In this document: positions 14,636 to 23,207 of the stretch, in pieces
Layout of the letters: the number at the start of each line of letters is the position of its first letter
How positions within the stretch are numbered: position 1 is the first letter of the stretch
NCBI RefSeq assembly: GCF_012939955.1
Contig: NZ_SPMY01000046.1
Span: forward strand, 1-32,968
Source: Candidatus Accumulibacter phosphatis
GTDB taxonomy: Bacteria > Pseudomonadota > Gammaproteobacteria > Burkholderiales > Rhodocyclaceae
Length of the DNA: 32,968 nucleotides
Direction of reading: 5' to 3'
Position numbers and translations under genes: made by a program
The notes under the pieces: generated by a model
The model's input: only the letters and a program-made list of their open reading frames with translations
What the model was told of the DNA's origin: nothing
Databases searched by the model: none

Positions 14636-14679
14636 GCCCGTACACCAGCCCGTACATGGCGGCGCTAGATGCCCGTACA
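14636..14679. repeat. Three GCCCGTACA iteron-like repeats upstream of the replication operon
   Basis: Exact 9-mers at 14636-14644, 14648-14656 and 14671-14679, all in the same orientation. They lie between the terminator and the AlpA-like gene, in a 130-bp gap (14602-14733). They could be operators for that HTH protein or binding sites for a replication initiator. No clear -35/-10 pair was found among them. Confidence 0.65.
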
Positions 14680-14733
14680 CCTCGACCCAAAAAATGACGG
14701 CACGTTTTCGCAATCACCAGAAAGGAGAAAAAC

Positions 14734-14946
14734 GTGCCTGTCAAACACCTCAACCAAGGCCAACTGGCGGACCGATGGGACGTCAGCGAGGCCACCCTCG
14801 AACGCTGGCGAACCGCGGGCATCGGCCCCGTCTATCTGAAACTTCAAGGGCGCGTGCTGTACCGCGTCGAGGACGTCGAAGCGTTCGAAACCGCCAGTCT
14901 GCACCGTAGCACCAGCGAGCGCGTCGCCGCTGGAGGTGCCGCATGA
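14734..14946 (+). CDS. AlpA/MerR-like helix-turn-helix protein
   Basis: The start is the GTG at 14734 with AAAGGAG 7 bases upstream. The 70-residue protein has a winged-helix HTH at residues about 7-51 (QLADRWDVSEATLERWRTAGI, then GPVYLKLQGRVLYRVEDVEAF), the pattern of AlpA/excisionase-type 'HTH_17' proteins. These act as recombination directionality factors or as small regulators. As the first gene of the replication operon, next to three direct repeats, a regulatory role is plausible. It overlaps the next gene by four bases (ATGA). Confidence 0.88.
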   Translation: MPVKHLNQGQLADRWDVSEATLERWRTAGIGPVYLKLQGRVLYRVEDVEAFETASLHRSTSERVAAGGAA

Positions 14947-15422
14947 GTTCCGGCTCCCTCCATCACCTCCTGGCTACCCCAGCCAGCCAACTCGCCGAGC
15001 AGCCCAGCCAGGCGCTGTTTCAGATCAAGAGCGACGCCGCCGATCTGCTCGCAGCCGCCAAGACCATCGTCGAGCACGTCGACCGGGCCGTGGAGTTGAA
15101 GTACGTCCACCGCGCCCGGCAGCTGCGCCTCGCCGCCGGCAAGGACAGCGGCGTCGTGCACTTCGACGACGACCAGGTGCGCATCACCGCAGACCTACCG
15201 AAGAAAGTCGAGTGGGACCAGAAGCAACTGGCCGACATCACCCGCCGTATCGCCGCCAGTGGTGACGACCCGTCCCAATACGTCGAGGTCACCTACCGCG
15301 TCTCCGAAGCCAAATTCAACGCCTGGCCGGAGTCGCTCAAGAGCGCCGTCGCCCCGGCACGCGCCCTCAGAACCGGCAAGCCGGGATTCCGTCTCGCCCT
15401 GCTCAAAGGAGCAACCGAATGA
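14943..15422 (+). CDS. Unknown phage-type protein of the replication operon
   Basis: The 159-residue soluble protein has an N-terminal helical stretch (LFQIKSDAADLLAAAKTIVEHVDRAVELKY), then RQLRLAAGKDSGVVHFDDDQVRITADLPKKVEWDQKQLADITRRI, and a C-terminal YRVSEAKFNAWPESLKSAVAPARALRTGKPGF. I recall similar proteins of unknown function just upstream of the Sak4-like ATPase in phage and prophage replication modules. It overlaps both neighbours by four bases, so translation is coupled. A part in recombination or DNA handling is inference from position only. Confidence 0.78.
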   Translation: MSSGSLHHLLATPASQLAEQPSQALFQIKSDAADLLAAAKTIVEHVDRAVELKYVHRARQLRLAAGKDSGVVHFDDDQVRITADLPKKVEWDQKQLADITRRIAASGDDPSQYVEVTYRVSEAKFNAWPESLKSAVAPARALRTGKPGFRLALLKGATE

Positions 15423-16285
15423 GCCTCCCCATCATCAGCGCCGATCAGCGCCTCGCAGAAAAGCGCGGCGTCAAGGGCGTCCTCGTCGGCAAGAGCGGCA
15501 TCGGCAAGACGTCGCAACTGTGGACCCTCAATCCGACGGCGACGCTGTTCTTCGACCTCGAGGCCGGCGACCTGGCGGTCGAGGGCTGGGCCGGAGACAC
15601 CCTCCGCCCACGCACCTGGCAGGAATGCCGCGATTTCGCGGTGTACATCGGCGGACCGAATCCAGCTCTGCGCGAAGATCAACCGTACAGCCAGGCGCAC
15701 TTCGACGCGGTCTGCGCTCGCTTTGGCGAACCGTCGGTCCTCGACCGCTACGACACGGTGTTCGTCGACTCGATCACCGTCGCCGGCCGGCTCTGCCTGC
15801 AATGGTGCAAAGGCCAGCCGCAGGCTTTTTCGGACAAGACCGGCAAACCCTACAGCCGCGGCGCCTACGGTTTGATGGGCCAGGAAATGATCGCTTGGCT
15901 CACTCACCTCCAGCACACGCGTGGCAAGAACGTCTGGTTCGTCGGCATCCTCGACGAGAAGCTCGATGACTTCAATCGCCGTGTGTTCTCGCTGCAAATC
16001 GACGGTTCCAAGACCGGCCTCGAACTGCCCGGCATCGTCGATGAGGTCATCACTCTCGCCGAACTGAAAGCCGACGACGGCACGAGCTACCGCGCGCTCG
16101 TCTGCCACACGCTGAACGCCTGGGGCTACCCGGCCAAGGACCGCTCCGGGCGACTCGATCCGATCGAGGAACCTCATCTCGGCCGCCTGATGGCAAAGAT
16201 CGCCGGCCCGGCCAAGCCCGCAACCGAGCGACTCGACTTCGCTCGCCCCGCTGCCACTCCACCCCTTCCGACGCAGGAGTCCTGA
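15419..16285 (+). CDS. Sak4-like phage ATP-binding protein (RecA-fold, recombination)
   Basis: The 288-residue protein has a Walker A motif VGKSGIGKTS (about residues 22-31), a LFFDLEAGDLAVEGW segment and a Walker B-like TVFVDSITVAGRL (about residues 120-132), the layout of 'phage nucleotide-binding protein' ATPases of the Sak4 group. These work with an SSB-like partner in single-strand annealing and replication. The next gene is a candidate partner. The C-terminus is Pro/Ala rich (PAKPATERLDFARPAATPPLP). Coupled to the preceding gene by ATGA. ATPase fold is secure; Sak4 assignment is likely. Confidence 0.85.
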   Translation: MSLPIISADQRLAEKRGVKGVLVGKSGIGKTSQLWTLNPTATLFFDLEAGDLAVEGWAGDTLRPRTWQECRDFAVYIGGPNPALREDQPYSQAHFDAVCARFGEPSVLDRYDTVFVDSITVAGRLCLQWCKGQPQAFSDKTGKPYSRGAYGLMGQEMIAWLTHLQHTRGKNVWFVGILDEKLDDFNRRVFSLQIDGSKTGLELPGIVDEVITLAELKADDGTSYRALVCHTLNAWGYPAKDRSGRLDPIEEPHLGRLMAKIAGPAKPATERLDFARPAATPPLPTQES

Positions 16286-16287
16286 TC

Positions 16288-16914
16288 ATGAGCTATTTCG
16301 ATTTCAACTCGGCTTCCGAGCAAGCCAGCTTCGACCTGATTCCGAAGGGCACCCTCGTCCACGTCCGGATGACCGTTCGGCCCGGAGGCTTCGATGATCC
16401 CGCGCAGGGTTGGACCGGGGGCTACGCGACGCGCAACGCACAGACCGGATCGGTCTATCTCAACTGCGAGTTCGTCGTCCTGGAAGGTGAGTTCGCCCGG
16501 CGCAAGCTGTGGTCGCTGATCGGACTCTCCAGCCCCAAAGGTCCAGAGTGGGCGAACATGGGCCGCAGCTTCATGAAGGCGATCCTCAACTCGGCACGCG
16601 GCATTCATCCCGCCGACAACAGTCCCGCGGCGCAGAACGCCCGCCGCATCGCTGGATTCGCCGAACTCGACGGCATCGAGTTCCTGGGCAAGGTGGACTG
16701 GGAGAAGGATCAGCACGGGCAGGACAAGAGCGTCATCAAGTCGGCCGTCACGCCGGATCACAGGGACTATGCCGCGCTGATGGGTGCTGCCCCACGCGCA
16801 CCCGCGGCGTCGGGCGGCTTCGGCAGCGGTGCGCCGGCCACGCCGATGGCACCCGCAGCCTCCACCCCGCCAGCGGCGTTCCGCGTTCCCACGCGTCCCG
16901 CCTGGGCACAGTGA
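16288..16914 (+). CDS. Putative ssDNA-binding protein (DUF669-like)
   Basis: The 208-residue protein starts with SYFDFNSASEQASFDLIPKGTLVHVRMTVRPGG and has a beta-rich body (YLNCEFVVLEGEFARRKLWSLIGLSS, IEFLGKVDWEKDQHGQDKSVIKSAVTP), compatible with an OB fold. A low-complexity Ala/Pro/Gly tail runs from about residue 170 to the end, as in SSB-type proteins with a flexible C-terminus. It follows the Sak4-like ATPase directly. I recall this N-terminal pattern from phage proteins near DUF669. Family assignment is tentative and the ssDNA-binding role is inferred from context. Confidence 0.65.
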   Translation: MSYFDFNSASEQASFDLIPKGTLVHVRMTVRPGGFDDPAQGWTGGYATRNAQTGSVYLNCEFVVLEGEFARRKLWSLIGLSSPKGPEWANMGRSFMKAILNSARGIHPADNSPAAQNARRIAGFAELDGIEFLGKVDWEKDQHGQDKSVIKSAVTPDHRDYAALMGAAPRAPAASGGFGSGAPATPMAPAASTPPAAFRVPTRPAWAQ

Positions 16915-16926
16915 GGAGGCACGGCC

Positions 16927-18600
16927 ATGATGCTCCGACCGCGCCAGCGCGAATTCGTCACCCGTTCCATCGAAGCCCTGCGACTCCACGGCAACACCCT
17001 CGGGGTCGCTCCGACAGGCAGCGGCAAGACGATATGCCTCTCCGGCACCGCCGGTGAGTTCCTCACTCATCCCGACGCCAAGGCCTGCGTGCTGGCCCAC
17101 CGCGACGAACTCACCGCACAGAACCGGAGCAAGTTCTCGCGGGTAAATCCTGGCATCGCGACGTCGGTGTTCGATTCCCACCAAAAATCCTGGGCCGGCC
17201 AGGCCACCTTCGCGATGGTCCAGACGCTGGTGCGCAATCTGGATCAGATGCCGACCCTGGACCTGCTGGTCATCGACGAGGCCCACCATTGCGCCGCGCC
17301 GACCTATCGGCAGGTCATCGACAAGACGCTCGCCAGAAATCCCAAGGCGCTGATCTACGGCGTCACGGCAACGCCCAATCGCGGCGATGGCAAAGGCCTG
17401 CGCGAGGTGTTCTCGAACGTCGCTGACCAGATCCGCCTCGGAGAACTCATCCGTTCCGGCCACTTGGTGTCACCCCGCACCTTCGTCATCGACGTAGGCA
17501 CCCGCGAGGCACTCGACTGGGTGAAGAAACTCGCCGAGGACTACGACATGAACGCTGTGGCCTCGATCATGAACAACGCCCCGGTCAATGAAGCCGTCGT
17601 GCGGCACTGGAAGGACAAGGCCGCCGGTCGCAAGACCATCGCTTTCGGCGCCACCGTTGCCCATGCCGAAGCCGTTCGCGACGCCTTCCTCGCCGGCGGC
17701 GTGGCAGCGGCCGTCGTGCATGGCGAGATGTCCGAGGCAGATCGCAAGGCGACGCTCGCCGTCTTCGAGACCGGGACTACCACGGTCCTCGTCAATGTCG
17801 CGGTGTTGACCGAAGGCTACGACTACACACCAACCGCCTGCATCGTCCTCTTGCGCCCGAGTTCCTACAAATCGACGCTGATCCAGATGGTCGGACGCGG
17901 GCTGAGGGTTGTCGATCCCGCCGAGCATCCCGGCGTGGTCAAGACCGACTGCATCGTCCTCGACTTTGGGACGGCCTCGCTCAAGCACGGCAGCCTGGAG
18001 CAGGAAGTCGATCTCGATGGATTCGAGACCGGTGGCGAGGCCCCGACCAAGACCTGTCCCGCATGCGACGCCGAGATCCCGCAAGCGTCGCGCGAGTGTC
18101 CGCTGTGCGGGCACCTCTTCGAACGGGAAGAGACGGGCGACGAGAAAGCCGCTCTCGAAGACTTCGTGATGAGCGAGATCGATCTCCTGAAGCGCTCGAA
18201 CTTCTCGTGGTGCGATCTCTTCGGGGACGACTGTGCCCTGCTCGCCGCGGGTTTCAAGGCCTGGGCCGGAGTGTTCTTCCTCGAAGGCCGCTGGTACGCG
18301 ATCGGTGGCCACGGGACAGTGCCGGTTCGGCTCCTGGGTGTCGGCGAACGCACGGTGTGCCTGGCGCAGGCCAACGACTGGCTCAACGATCTGGAAACGG
18401 ATGACGCCGCCCACAAATCCCGGCGCTGGCTGAGCGAGGTGCCGACCGAGAACCAGTTGCGCTATCTGCCACCAGCGCTGCGCGGCGATTTCGGCCTGAC
18501 CCGCTACCAGGCGTCGGCACTGCTGACGTTCCGGTTCAACAAGCACGCGATTCAGCGGGTCGTTCATGCCGCCAATCAGCATCACCTGGAGGCCGCATGA
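16927..18600 (+). CDS. SF2 DEAD/DEAH-box helicase with zinc ribbon
   Basis: The 557-residue protein has the Q-like LRPRQREFV start, Walker A APTGSGKT (about residues 28-35), DEAHH box (about 117-121), motif III GVTATPNR, and the helicase C motifs VLTEGYDY and QMVGRGLR. A four-Cys zinc ribbon follows (CPACDAEIPQASRECPLCG, from about residue 377). It then has a C-terminal region of about 160 residues ending in YQASALLTFRFNKHAIQRVV. It would unwind or translocate on DNA during phage replication or recombination. It resembles prophage 'DEAD/DEAH box helicase' proteins and restriction-type SF2 enzymes but has no nuclease domain. It overlaps the next gene by four bases. Confidence 0.93.
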   Translation: MMLRPRQREFVTRSIEALRLHGNTLGVAPTGSGKTICLSGTAGEFLTHPDAKACVLAHRDELTAQNRSKFSRVNPGIATSVFDSHQKSWAGQATFAMVQTLVRNLDQMPTLDLLVIDEAHHCAAPTYRQVIDKTLARNPKALIYGVTATPNRGDGKGLREVFSNVADQIRLGELIRSGHLVSPRTFVIDVGTREALDWVKKLAEDYDMNAVASIMNNAPVNEAVVRHWKDKAAGRKTIAFGATVAHAEAVRDAFLAGGVAAAVVHGEMSEADRKATLAVFETGTTTVLVNVAVLTEGYDYTPTACIVLLRPSSYKSTLIQMVGRGLRVVDPAEHPGVVKTDCIVLDFGTASLKHGSLEQEVDLDGFETGGEAPTKTCPACDAEIPQASRECPLCGHLFEREETGDEKAALEDFVMSEIDLLKRSNFSWCDLFGDDCALLAAGFKAWAGVFFLEGRWYAIGGHGTVPVRLLGVGERTVCLAQANDWLNDLETDDAAHKSRRWLSEVPTENQLRYLPPALRGDFGLTRYQASALLTFRFNKHAIQRVVHAANQHHLEAA

Positions 18601-19040
18601 CATGTGCCCTCTGCTCTCGCGAAGCGCGCGGCTTCGGCATCTTCAACCCCGCGCTACAGCGCACCGATCCGCGGCGCTTCCTGGAGCGCTGGGTGTTCTG
18701 TTCGATGCGCTGCATGGAGGCGTTCTCCAAAGTCATGGAACGGCTGACCGGACTTCAGGAGGGCGCTGTGCTTGATCCCTCCGATCTGGAAATTGCCGCC
18801 ATGCGCGCCGCACTGGCGCCCCTCGGCGACTACGTCGCTTCCATCGGCATGGAGCGACCCCTGGCCGACTACGGCAAGGGGGAAGTCCTGCGTCTGGTCG
18901 AGGTCGTGATCGACGCCTATCAGGCGCACATGCTCATCGAGCACGAACGCCTGGCGGCGACCGATCGCGCCTTTCTCGAACAGCGCCTTGCTGCCCAACC
19001 CTTGCCGGTGTCCGGCGCCAATTCAAGGATCCCGTTCTGA
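18597..19040 (+). CDS. Cys-rich N-terminus protein (DUF6511-like)
   Basis: The 147-residue protein opens with MTCALCSREARGFGIF and WVFCSMRCMEAFSKVM; two CxxC-like pairs (Cys3/Cys6 and Cys34/Cys38) could bind one zinc ion. The remainder is helical (LEIAAMRAALAPLGDYVASIG, LVEVVIDAYQAHMLIEHERLAATD). I associate this with DUF6511, known from prophage replication modules, but that label is from memory. It is coupled to the helicase (ATGA) and to the nuclease gene (TGATG). Function unknown. Confidence 0.72.
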   Translation: MTCALCSREARGFGIFNPALQRTDPRRFLERWVFCSMRCMEAFSKVMERLTGLQEGAVLDPSDLEIAAMRAALAPLGDYVASIGMERPLADYGKGEVLRLVEVVIDAYQAHMLIEHERLAATDRAFLEQRLAAQPLPVSGANSRIPF

Positions 19041-19795
19041 TGATCGATCTGAACCATCAACCGAAGTTTCACGAGAAGGTCACCGCGCTCGTGGATGCCG
19101 CCCTGCAGGCGGAGAACGCCGCCCGAGAAAGGCGTCGCTACCTCGGCGCGTCCCGCTTGGGCATTGCCTGCGAGCGCGCCCTGCAGTTCGAGTATGCCGA
19201 TGCCCCGGTGGATGCGGGCGCCGAGTTTGCCGGCCGCACGCTGCGCATCTTCGACGTCGGGCATGCCCTCGAAGAACTCGCCATTCGCTGGCTGCGGCTG
19301 GCCGGATTTGAACTCCACACCCGACGCAAGGAGGGTGGGCAGTTCGGTTTCTCCGTGGCCAACGGTCGCATCCAGGGGCACGTCGACGGCATCTTCAGTG
19401 ACGGCCCGGCCGAGCTGGGCCTCTCGTATCCCATGTTGTTCGAGTGCAAGACGATGAACGATCGCAACTGGAAGGCGTGCGTCAAGTCCGGCGTGGCGGT
19501 CAGCAAGCCCGTCTATGCGGCGCAGATCGCCGTCTATCAGGCTTATCTGGAGTCGTCGATTCCCGGCATCTCTGCCCACCCGGCGCTGTTCACCGCGATC
19601 AACAAGGATACCCAGGAACTGTGGTGCGAGCTCGTGCCGTTCGATGGCGGCTTGGCACAGCGCATGTCAGACCGCGCGGTGCGGGTGATCCAGGCCACCG
19701 AAGCGGGAGAACAACTGCCACGTATCGCCATCGAGCCCGGCTACTACGAGTGCAAGTACTGCGCCTGGGCCCATCGCTGCTGGAGGTCGTCATGA
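19040..19795 (+). CDS. PD-(D/E)XK nuclease with putative Fe-S cluster (Cas4/RecB-like)
   Basis: The 251-residue protein has the nuclease core GHVDGIFSDG (Asp near residue 116) and FECKTMN (Glu/Lys near residues 134-136), with a conserved upstream His in DVGHALEELAIRW. One Cys near residue 43 (GIACERAL) and three C-terminal Cys (ECKYCAWAHRCW, near residues 238-247) match the four-Cys iron-sulfur arrangement of Cas4/AddB-type exonucleases. It would act on DNA ends, supplying single strands for the Sak4-like annealing pathway. It lies in the middle of the replication operon and overlaps the next start. Confidence 0.9.
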   Translation: MIDLNHQPKFHEKVTALVDAALQAENAARERRRYLGASRLGIACERALQFEYADAPVDAGAEFAGRTLRIFDVGHALEELAIRWLRLAGFELHTRRKEGGQFGFSVANGRIQGHVDGIFSDGPAELGLSYPMLFECKTMNDRNWKACVKSGVAVSKPVYAAQIAVYQAYLESSIPGISAHPALFTAINKDTQELWCELVPFDGGLAQRMSDRAVRVIQATEAGEQLPRIAIEPGYYECKYCAWAHRCWRSS

Positions 19796-20124
19796 ATACC
19801 GCGACCCCTGAGTTTGACGTGCGCTCGATCCATCGCCGCCAGAAACCTCTGGTCGGGACTCCATCCATCGAGCGTCTGCTGCTGCGCCAGGTGAGCCTCG
19901 TCTGTCCGGAATCACGCCTGTGCGTGAGCGTCATCAAGCAGGCCTTCGTCGACCTGTGCAGTTCATCCTGGGGCATCCGTCGTGACGCTCGGCGCTTCTT
20001 CCACGACGGTCGCCTGACGTTCTGGTGCGACCTGGTCGACCTCAACCCGGAATTCGTGCGCGAGATCGCCTTGAAGACCGGCTATCTCCCCGCACAAGAA
20101 ACGCTGAAGAAGGAAGCCTCATGA
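19792..20124 (+). CDS. Small phage-type protein of unknown function
   Basis: The start is the ATG at 19792 overlapping the nuclease stop. The 110-residue product contains SIERLLLRQVSLVCPESRLCVSVIKQAFVDLCSSSWGIRRDARRFFHDGRLTFWCDLVDLNPEFVREI. The last part suggests a host or phage DNA-binding or adaptor protein, but no domain is recognised. It overlaps the primase start by four bases. It is conserved in tone and codon use with the operon, so it is probably real. Confidence 0.75.
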   Translation: MNTATPEFDVRSIHRRQKPLVGTPSIERLLLRQVSLVCPESRLCVSVIKQAFVDLCSSSWGIRRDARRFFHDGRLTFWCDLVDLNPEFVREIALKTGYLPAQETLKKEAS

Positions 20125-22406
20125 TTGATCTGAACGACCCCCTCGACACCTGCGCCTCGCCCCAAAAGCTGCAGGAATCCGACCGCGACGAACTCCGCGC
20201 CGGCTTGCTGGCCCGCCTGGAGAGCGTGTTGTTGGTCCTGTTTCCGGCAGGCGTCGTGCGCCACGGCAGGTTTCTCATCGGCGACGTGTTCGGCAATCCC
20301 GGTGAGAGCCTGGAAGTCGTCCTTACCGGCGAGAAGGCAGGGCTCTGGACCGATCGTGCCACCGGCGACGGCGGCGACCTCTTTGCGTTGATTGCGGCCC
20401 ATCGTGGGATTGACGCCCGCACCCACTTTCCGAGGGTGCTCGAAACCGCCCGTGAATTGCTCGGGCGCGCGCCCGCCGCTCTGCCGACCAGGCGGCGGAA
20501 GGAAGCGCCGGTCGACGATCTCGGCCCGCACACGGCCAAGTGGGACTATTTCACGGCTGAGGGCCAACTCATCGCCTGTGTCTATCGCTACGACCCACCG
20601 GGCCGGAAGAAGGAGTTCCGGCCGTGGGACGCGCAGCGCCAGAAGATGGCCCCGCCCGATCCCAGGCCACTCTACAACCAGCCGGGCCTGGCCAAAGCCG
20701 ACAGCGTGGTGCTCGTCGAAGGCGAGAAATGCGCGCAGGCGCTGATCGACACCGGCGTCGTGGCGACGACCGCGATGCATGGCGCGAATGCTCCTGTGGA
20801 GAAGACTGACTGGACGCCGCTGAACTGCAAGCGTGTGCTGATCTGGCCCGACCTCGACAAAGCGGGGTGGGACTATGCCCTGGCCGCCGCCGATGCCGTG
20901 CTGATGGTCGGCGCACGGTCTTGCGAAGTCTTGATGCCGCCCGACGACAAAGCACAGGGCTGGGATGCGGCCGATGCGCTGGCGGACGGGTTCGATGTGC
21001 CGACCTTTCTGGCCAGTGGTCCCCGCATCACCATTCAACCACCGTTCCAGGAGTGCGCCGAGGAACCCGACGAGAATGCGGTCTGGGCAACCGACGATGC
21101 GCTGGCTCTGTCCTTCACCCGGCGTTATGCCAAGGACTGGCGCTACTGCGCCCAGTGGGGCAAGTGGCTGGTGTGGACGGGCAACCGCTGGCAGCCGGAC
21201 GACACACTGCTGGTCACGCACCTCATGCGGCACATCTGTCGCGAAGCGGCCATCAAGGCGAGTTCGCACCGGCTGGCCGCGAAGCTGGCTTCCAGTAGCA
21301 CGGTGAACGGCGTGGAGCGTCTCGCCCGCAGCGAACGTCGGCACGCCTCGACATCGGACGAATGGGACAGCGATCCCTGGCTCGCCAATGCACCCGGTGC
21401 TGTCATCGACCTGCGCACGGGCAAACTGCGGCCGCACGACCGTGCCGACCGGATGACCAAGATCACCACCGCCACGCCGAACGGCGCTTGTCCGCGGTGG
21501 CTCTCGTTCCTGTCCGACATCACCCGCGGCGACGCGGATCTGATGACCTATCTGCAACGGGTTGTCGGCTACTGTCTGACCGGCGTCACGTCCGCGCACG
21601 CCTTGTTCTTCCTCTACGGCACCGGGGCCAATGGCAAGTCGGTGTTCGTGAACGTGATCACCACCATCCTCGGGGACTACGCCGCCAACGCGCCGATGGA
21701 TACGTTCATGGAAGCACGCACTGACCGGCATCCGACCGACCTCGCGGGGCTTCGCGGCGCCCGTTTCGTCTCCTCAATCGAAACCGAGCAAGGGCGGCGC
21801 TGGAACGAGTCGAAGGTGAAAGCGATCACCGGCGGTGACAAGGTGTCCGCGCGCTTCATGCGGCAGGACTTCTTCGAGTATCTGCCGCAGTTCAAGCTGG
21901 TGATCGCGGGCAACCATAACCCGTCGATTCGCAACGTGGATGAGGCGATGAAGCGCCGGCTGCACCTGATCCCCTTCACCGTGACGATTCCGCCGGAACG
22001 TCGCGACGGACAGCTCACCGAGAAACTGCTCCGGGAGCGCGACGGCATTTTGGCGTGGGGCGTTGAGGGATGTCTCCTGTGGCAACAGCACGGGTTGAAG
22101 CCGCCAAAGGTCGTCGTCGACGCCACCGACGAGTATTTCGATGAAGAGGACGCCATCGGCGAATTCATTGAGGAGGAATGCCAGCGCTCCCGAGAAGCGC
22201 GCGTATCCGTCGCAGACATCTTTCGGCGCTGGCAGGAATGGGCCAATCGGCGCGGCGAATACATCGGCACCAGTCGCTGGTTGATGCAGCAACTCTGCAA
22301 TCGAGGCTTCGAGCGCAGGCGGCTGACTGGCGGAGTGAAGGGCGTCTCCGGCCTGTCGCTCAAGCCGAAAGACTATGGCGAGCGACTCCCTTACCGAGAC
22401 GATTGA
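20121..22406 (+). CDS. P4/D5-type primase-helicase
   Basis: The start is the ATG at 20121 in the upstream stop (ATGA); the open frame before it belongs to the previous gene's DNA. The 761-residue protein has an N-terminal zinc-less primase-like region (GEKAGLWTDRATGDGGDLFALI), a Toprim-like VVLVEGEKCAQAL (about residues 194-206) with WPDLDKAG, a D5_N region (about 290-450), and an SF3-type helicase with Walker A GTGANGKS (about 500-507) and IAGNHNPSIRNVDEAMKRRL. A winged-helix end follows. Such proteins prime and unwind phage or plasmid origins. It is the key replication protein of the element. Confidence 0.93.
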   Translation: MIDLNDPLDTCASPQKLQESDRDELRAGLLARLESVLLVLFPAGVVRHGRFLIGDVFGNPGESLEVVLTGEKAGLWTDRATGDGGDLFALIAAHRGIDARTHFPRVLETARELLGRAPAALPTRRRKEAPVDDLGPHTAKWDYFTAEGQLIACVYRYDPPGRKKEFRPWDAQRQKMAPPDPRPLYNQPGLAKADSVVLVEGEKCAQALIDTGVVATTAMHGANAPVEKTDWTPLNCKRVLIWPDLDKAGWDYALAAADAVLMVGARSCEVLMPPDDKAQGWDAADALADGFDVPTFLASGPRITIQPPFQECAEEPDENAVWATDDALALSFTRRYAKDWRYCAQWGKWLVWTGNRWQPDDTLLVTHLMRHICREAAIKASSHRLAAKLASSSTVNGVERLARSERRHASTSDEWDSDPWLANAPGAVIDLRTGKLRPHDRADRMTKITTATPNGACPRWLSFLSDITRGDADLMTYLQRVVGYCLTGVTSAHALFFLYGTGANGKSVFVNVITTILGDYAANAPMDTFMEARTDRHPTDLAGLRGARFVSSIETEQGRRWNESKVKAITGGDKVSARFMRQDFFEYLPQFKLVIAGNHNPSIRNVDEAMKRRLHLIPFTVTIPPERRDGQLTEKLLRERDGILAWGVEGCLLWQQHGLKPPKVVVDATDEYFDEEDAIGEFIEEECQRSREARVSVADIFRRWQEWANRRGEYIGTSRWLMQQLCNRGFERRRLTGGVKGVSGLSLKPKDYGERLPYRDD

Positions 22407-22536
22407 TGCCCCGGGTGACCAGAGGAGACCCTCCTGCACTATGACTCTGTTTACACATGCTGACGTGCAGTTTACAGGGTTAATGATTGAGAGGTCACCT
22501 TCGGTCACAACCATAATATTCAATGAGATACGTCAC

Positions 22537-23001
22537 ATGACCGAAACGATTCTGGCCCTGGATCTGGGCACACATACCGGGTGGGCACTGCACCACCGGG
22601 ACGGCACGATTACCAGCGGCACCGCGCATTTCCAGCCCCATCGCTTCGAGGGTGGCGGCATGCGCTACCTGCGATTCAAGCGCTGGCTCAGCGAATTGCT
22701 GACCAGCGGTGACATCAGCGAAGTCTACTTCGAGGAGGTGCGTCGTCACGCCGGGGTGGATGCGGCACACGCCTACGGTGGATTCCTGGCGCACCTGACC
22801 GCCTGGTGCGAACACCGCAACATTCCTTACCAGGGCGTACCGGTGGGGACGATCAAGAAGCACGCCACCGGCAAGGGCAACGCCGGCAAGGCCGAGATGA
22901 TCGCCGCTGCCAGAGCCCGCGGGCTTGATCCACAGGACGCCAACGAAGCCGATGCGCTGGCCCTGCTGGCGTGGGCGGTGGATCAGGAGGGTGTGACATG
23001 A
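22537..23001 (+). CDS. RuvC-like Holliday-junction endonuclease
   Basis: The start is the ATG at 22537 (MTETILALDLGTHTGWAL). The 154-residue protein has the RuvC fold pattern: first Asp in ALDLGTHTGW (residue 9), Glu in VYFEEV (about residue 67) and a C-terminal DANEADALALLAWA supplying the last acidic residues (Asp after Glu). It would resolve recombination or replication junctions of the element. It overlaps the next start by four bases. The 130-bp gap upstream (22407-22536) has direct repeats TTTACA and GGTCAC and only a weak promoter-like TTGAGA/CATAAT pair with 19-bp spacing. Confidence 0.88.
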   Translation: MTETILALDLGTHTGWALHHRDGTITSGTAHFQPHRFEGGGMRYLRFKRWLSELLTSGDISEVYFEEVRRHAGVDAAHAYGGFLAHLTAWCEHRNIPYQGVPVGTIKKHATGKGNAGKAEMIAAARARGLDPQDANEADALALLAWAVDQEGVT

Positions 23002-23207
23002 AGATTCCTCCGCAACGCTACCGCTGCCCGCTGGGGCGGCTGCAACCGGACGTCACCGATCTCGAAGCGGTGAAGGAAACCGGCTGGCGCGAGCAGCGCA
23101 TCCTGGTGGTGTCGGACGCCGACGAGCGGCTGGACTTCGTCGAACGCGAGTTCGTGCGGCGGCTGGGCGAACGGCTGTACGGTGCGGGAGGGCGACGTCG
23201 TGGCTGA
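22998..23207 (+). CDS. Small phage-type protein of unknown function
   Basis: The 69-residue product (MKIPPQRYRCPLGRLQPDVTDLEAVKETGWREQRILVVS) starts inside the RuvC-like stop (ATGA) and ends with a basic RRLGERLYGAGGRRRG. It resembles small proteins I recall in this position in prophage replication operons. Its end overlaps the DUF6362-like start by eight bases. No domain is named. Confidence 0.72.
   Translation: MKIPPQRYRCPLGRLQPDVTDLEAVKETGWREQRILVVSDADERLDFVEREFVRRLGERLYGAGGRRRG

Noticed and set aside
16174-17463. Long antisense open frame on the minus strand (429 codons)
   Set aside because: It is a shadow of the ssDNA-binding protein and helicase genes in GC-rich DNA; its translation is low in family-like structure and the opposite strand has clear domains.
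20025-20120. Upstream extension of the primase frame
   Set aside because: It lies inside the preceding gene in another frame; the start at 20121 overlaps that gene's stop in the ATGA arrangement typical of this operon.
20082-21731. 549-codon minus-strand frame opposite the primase gene
   Set aside because: High-GC mirror frame without motifs or a ribosome-binding site; the plus strand encodes a primase-helicase with recognisable motifs.
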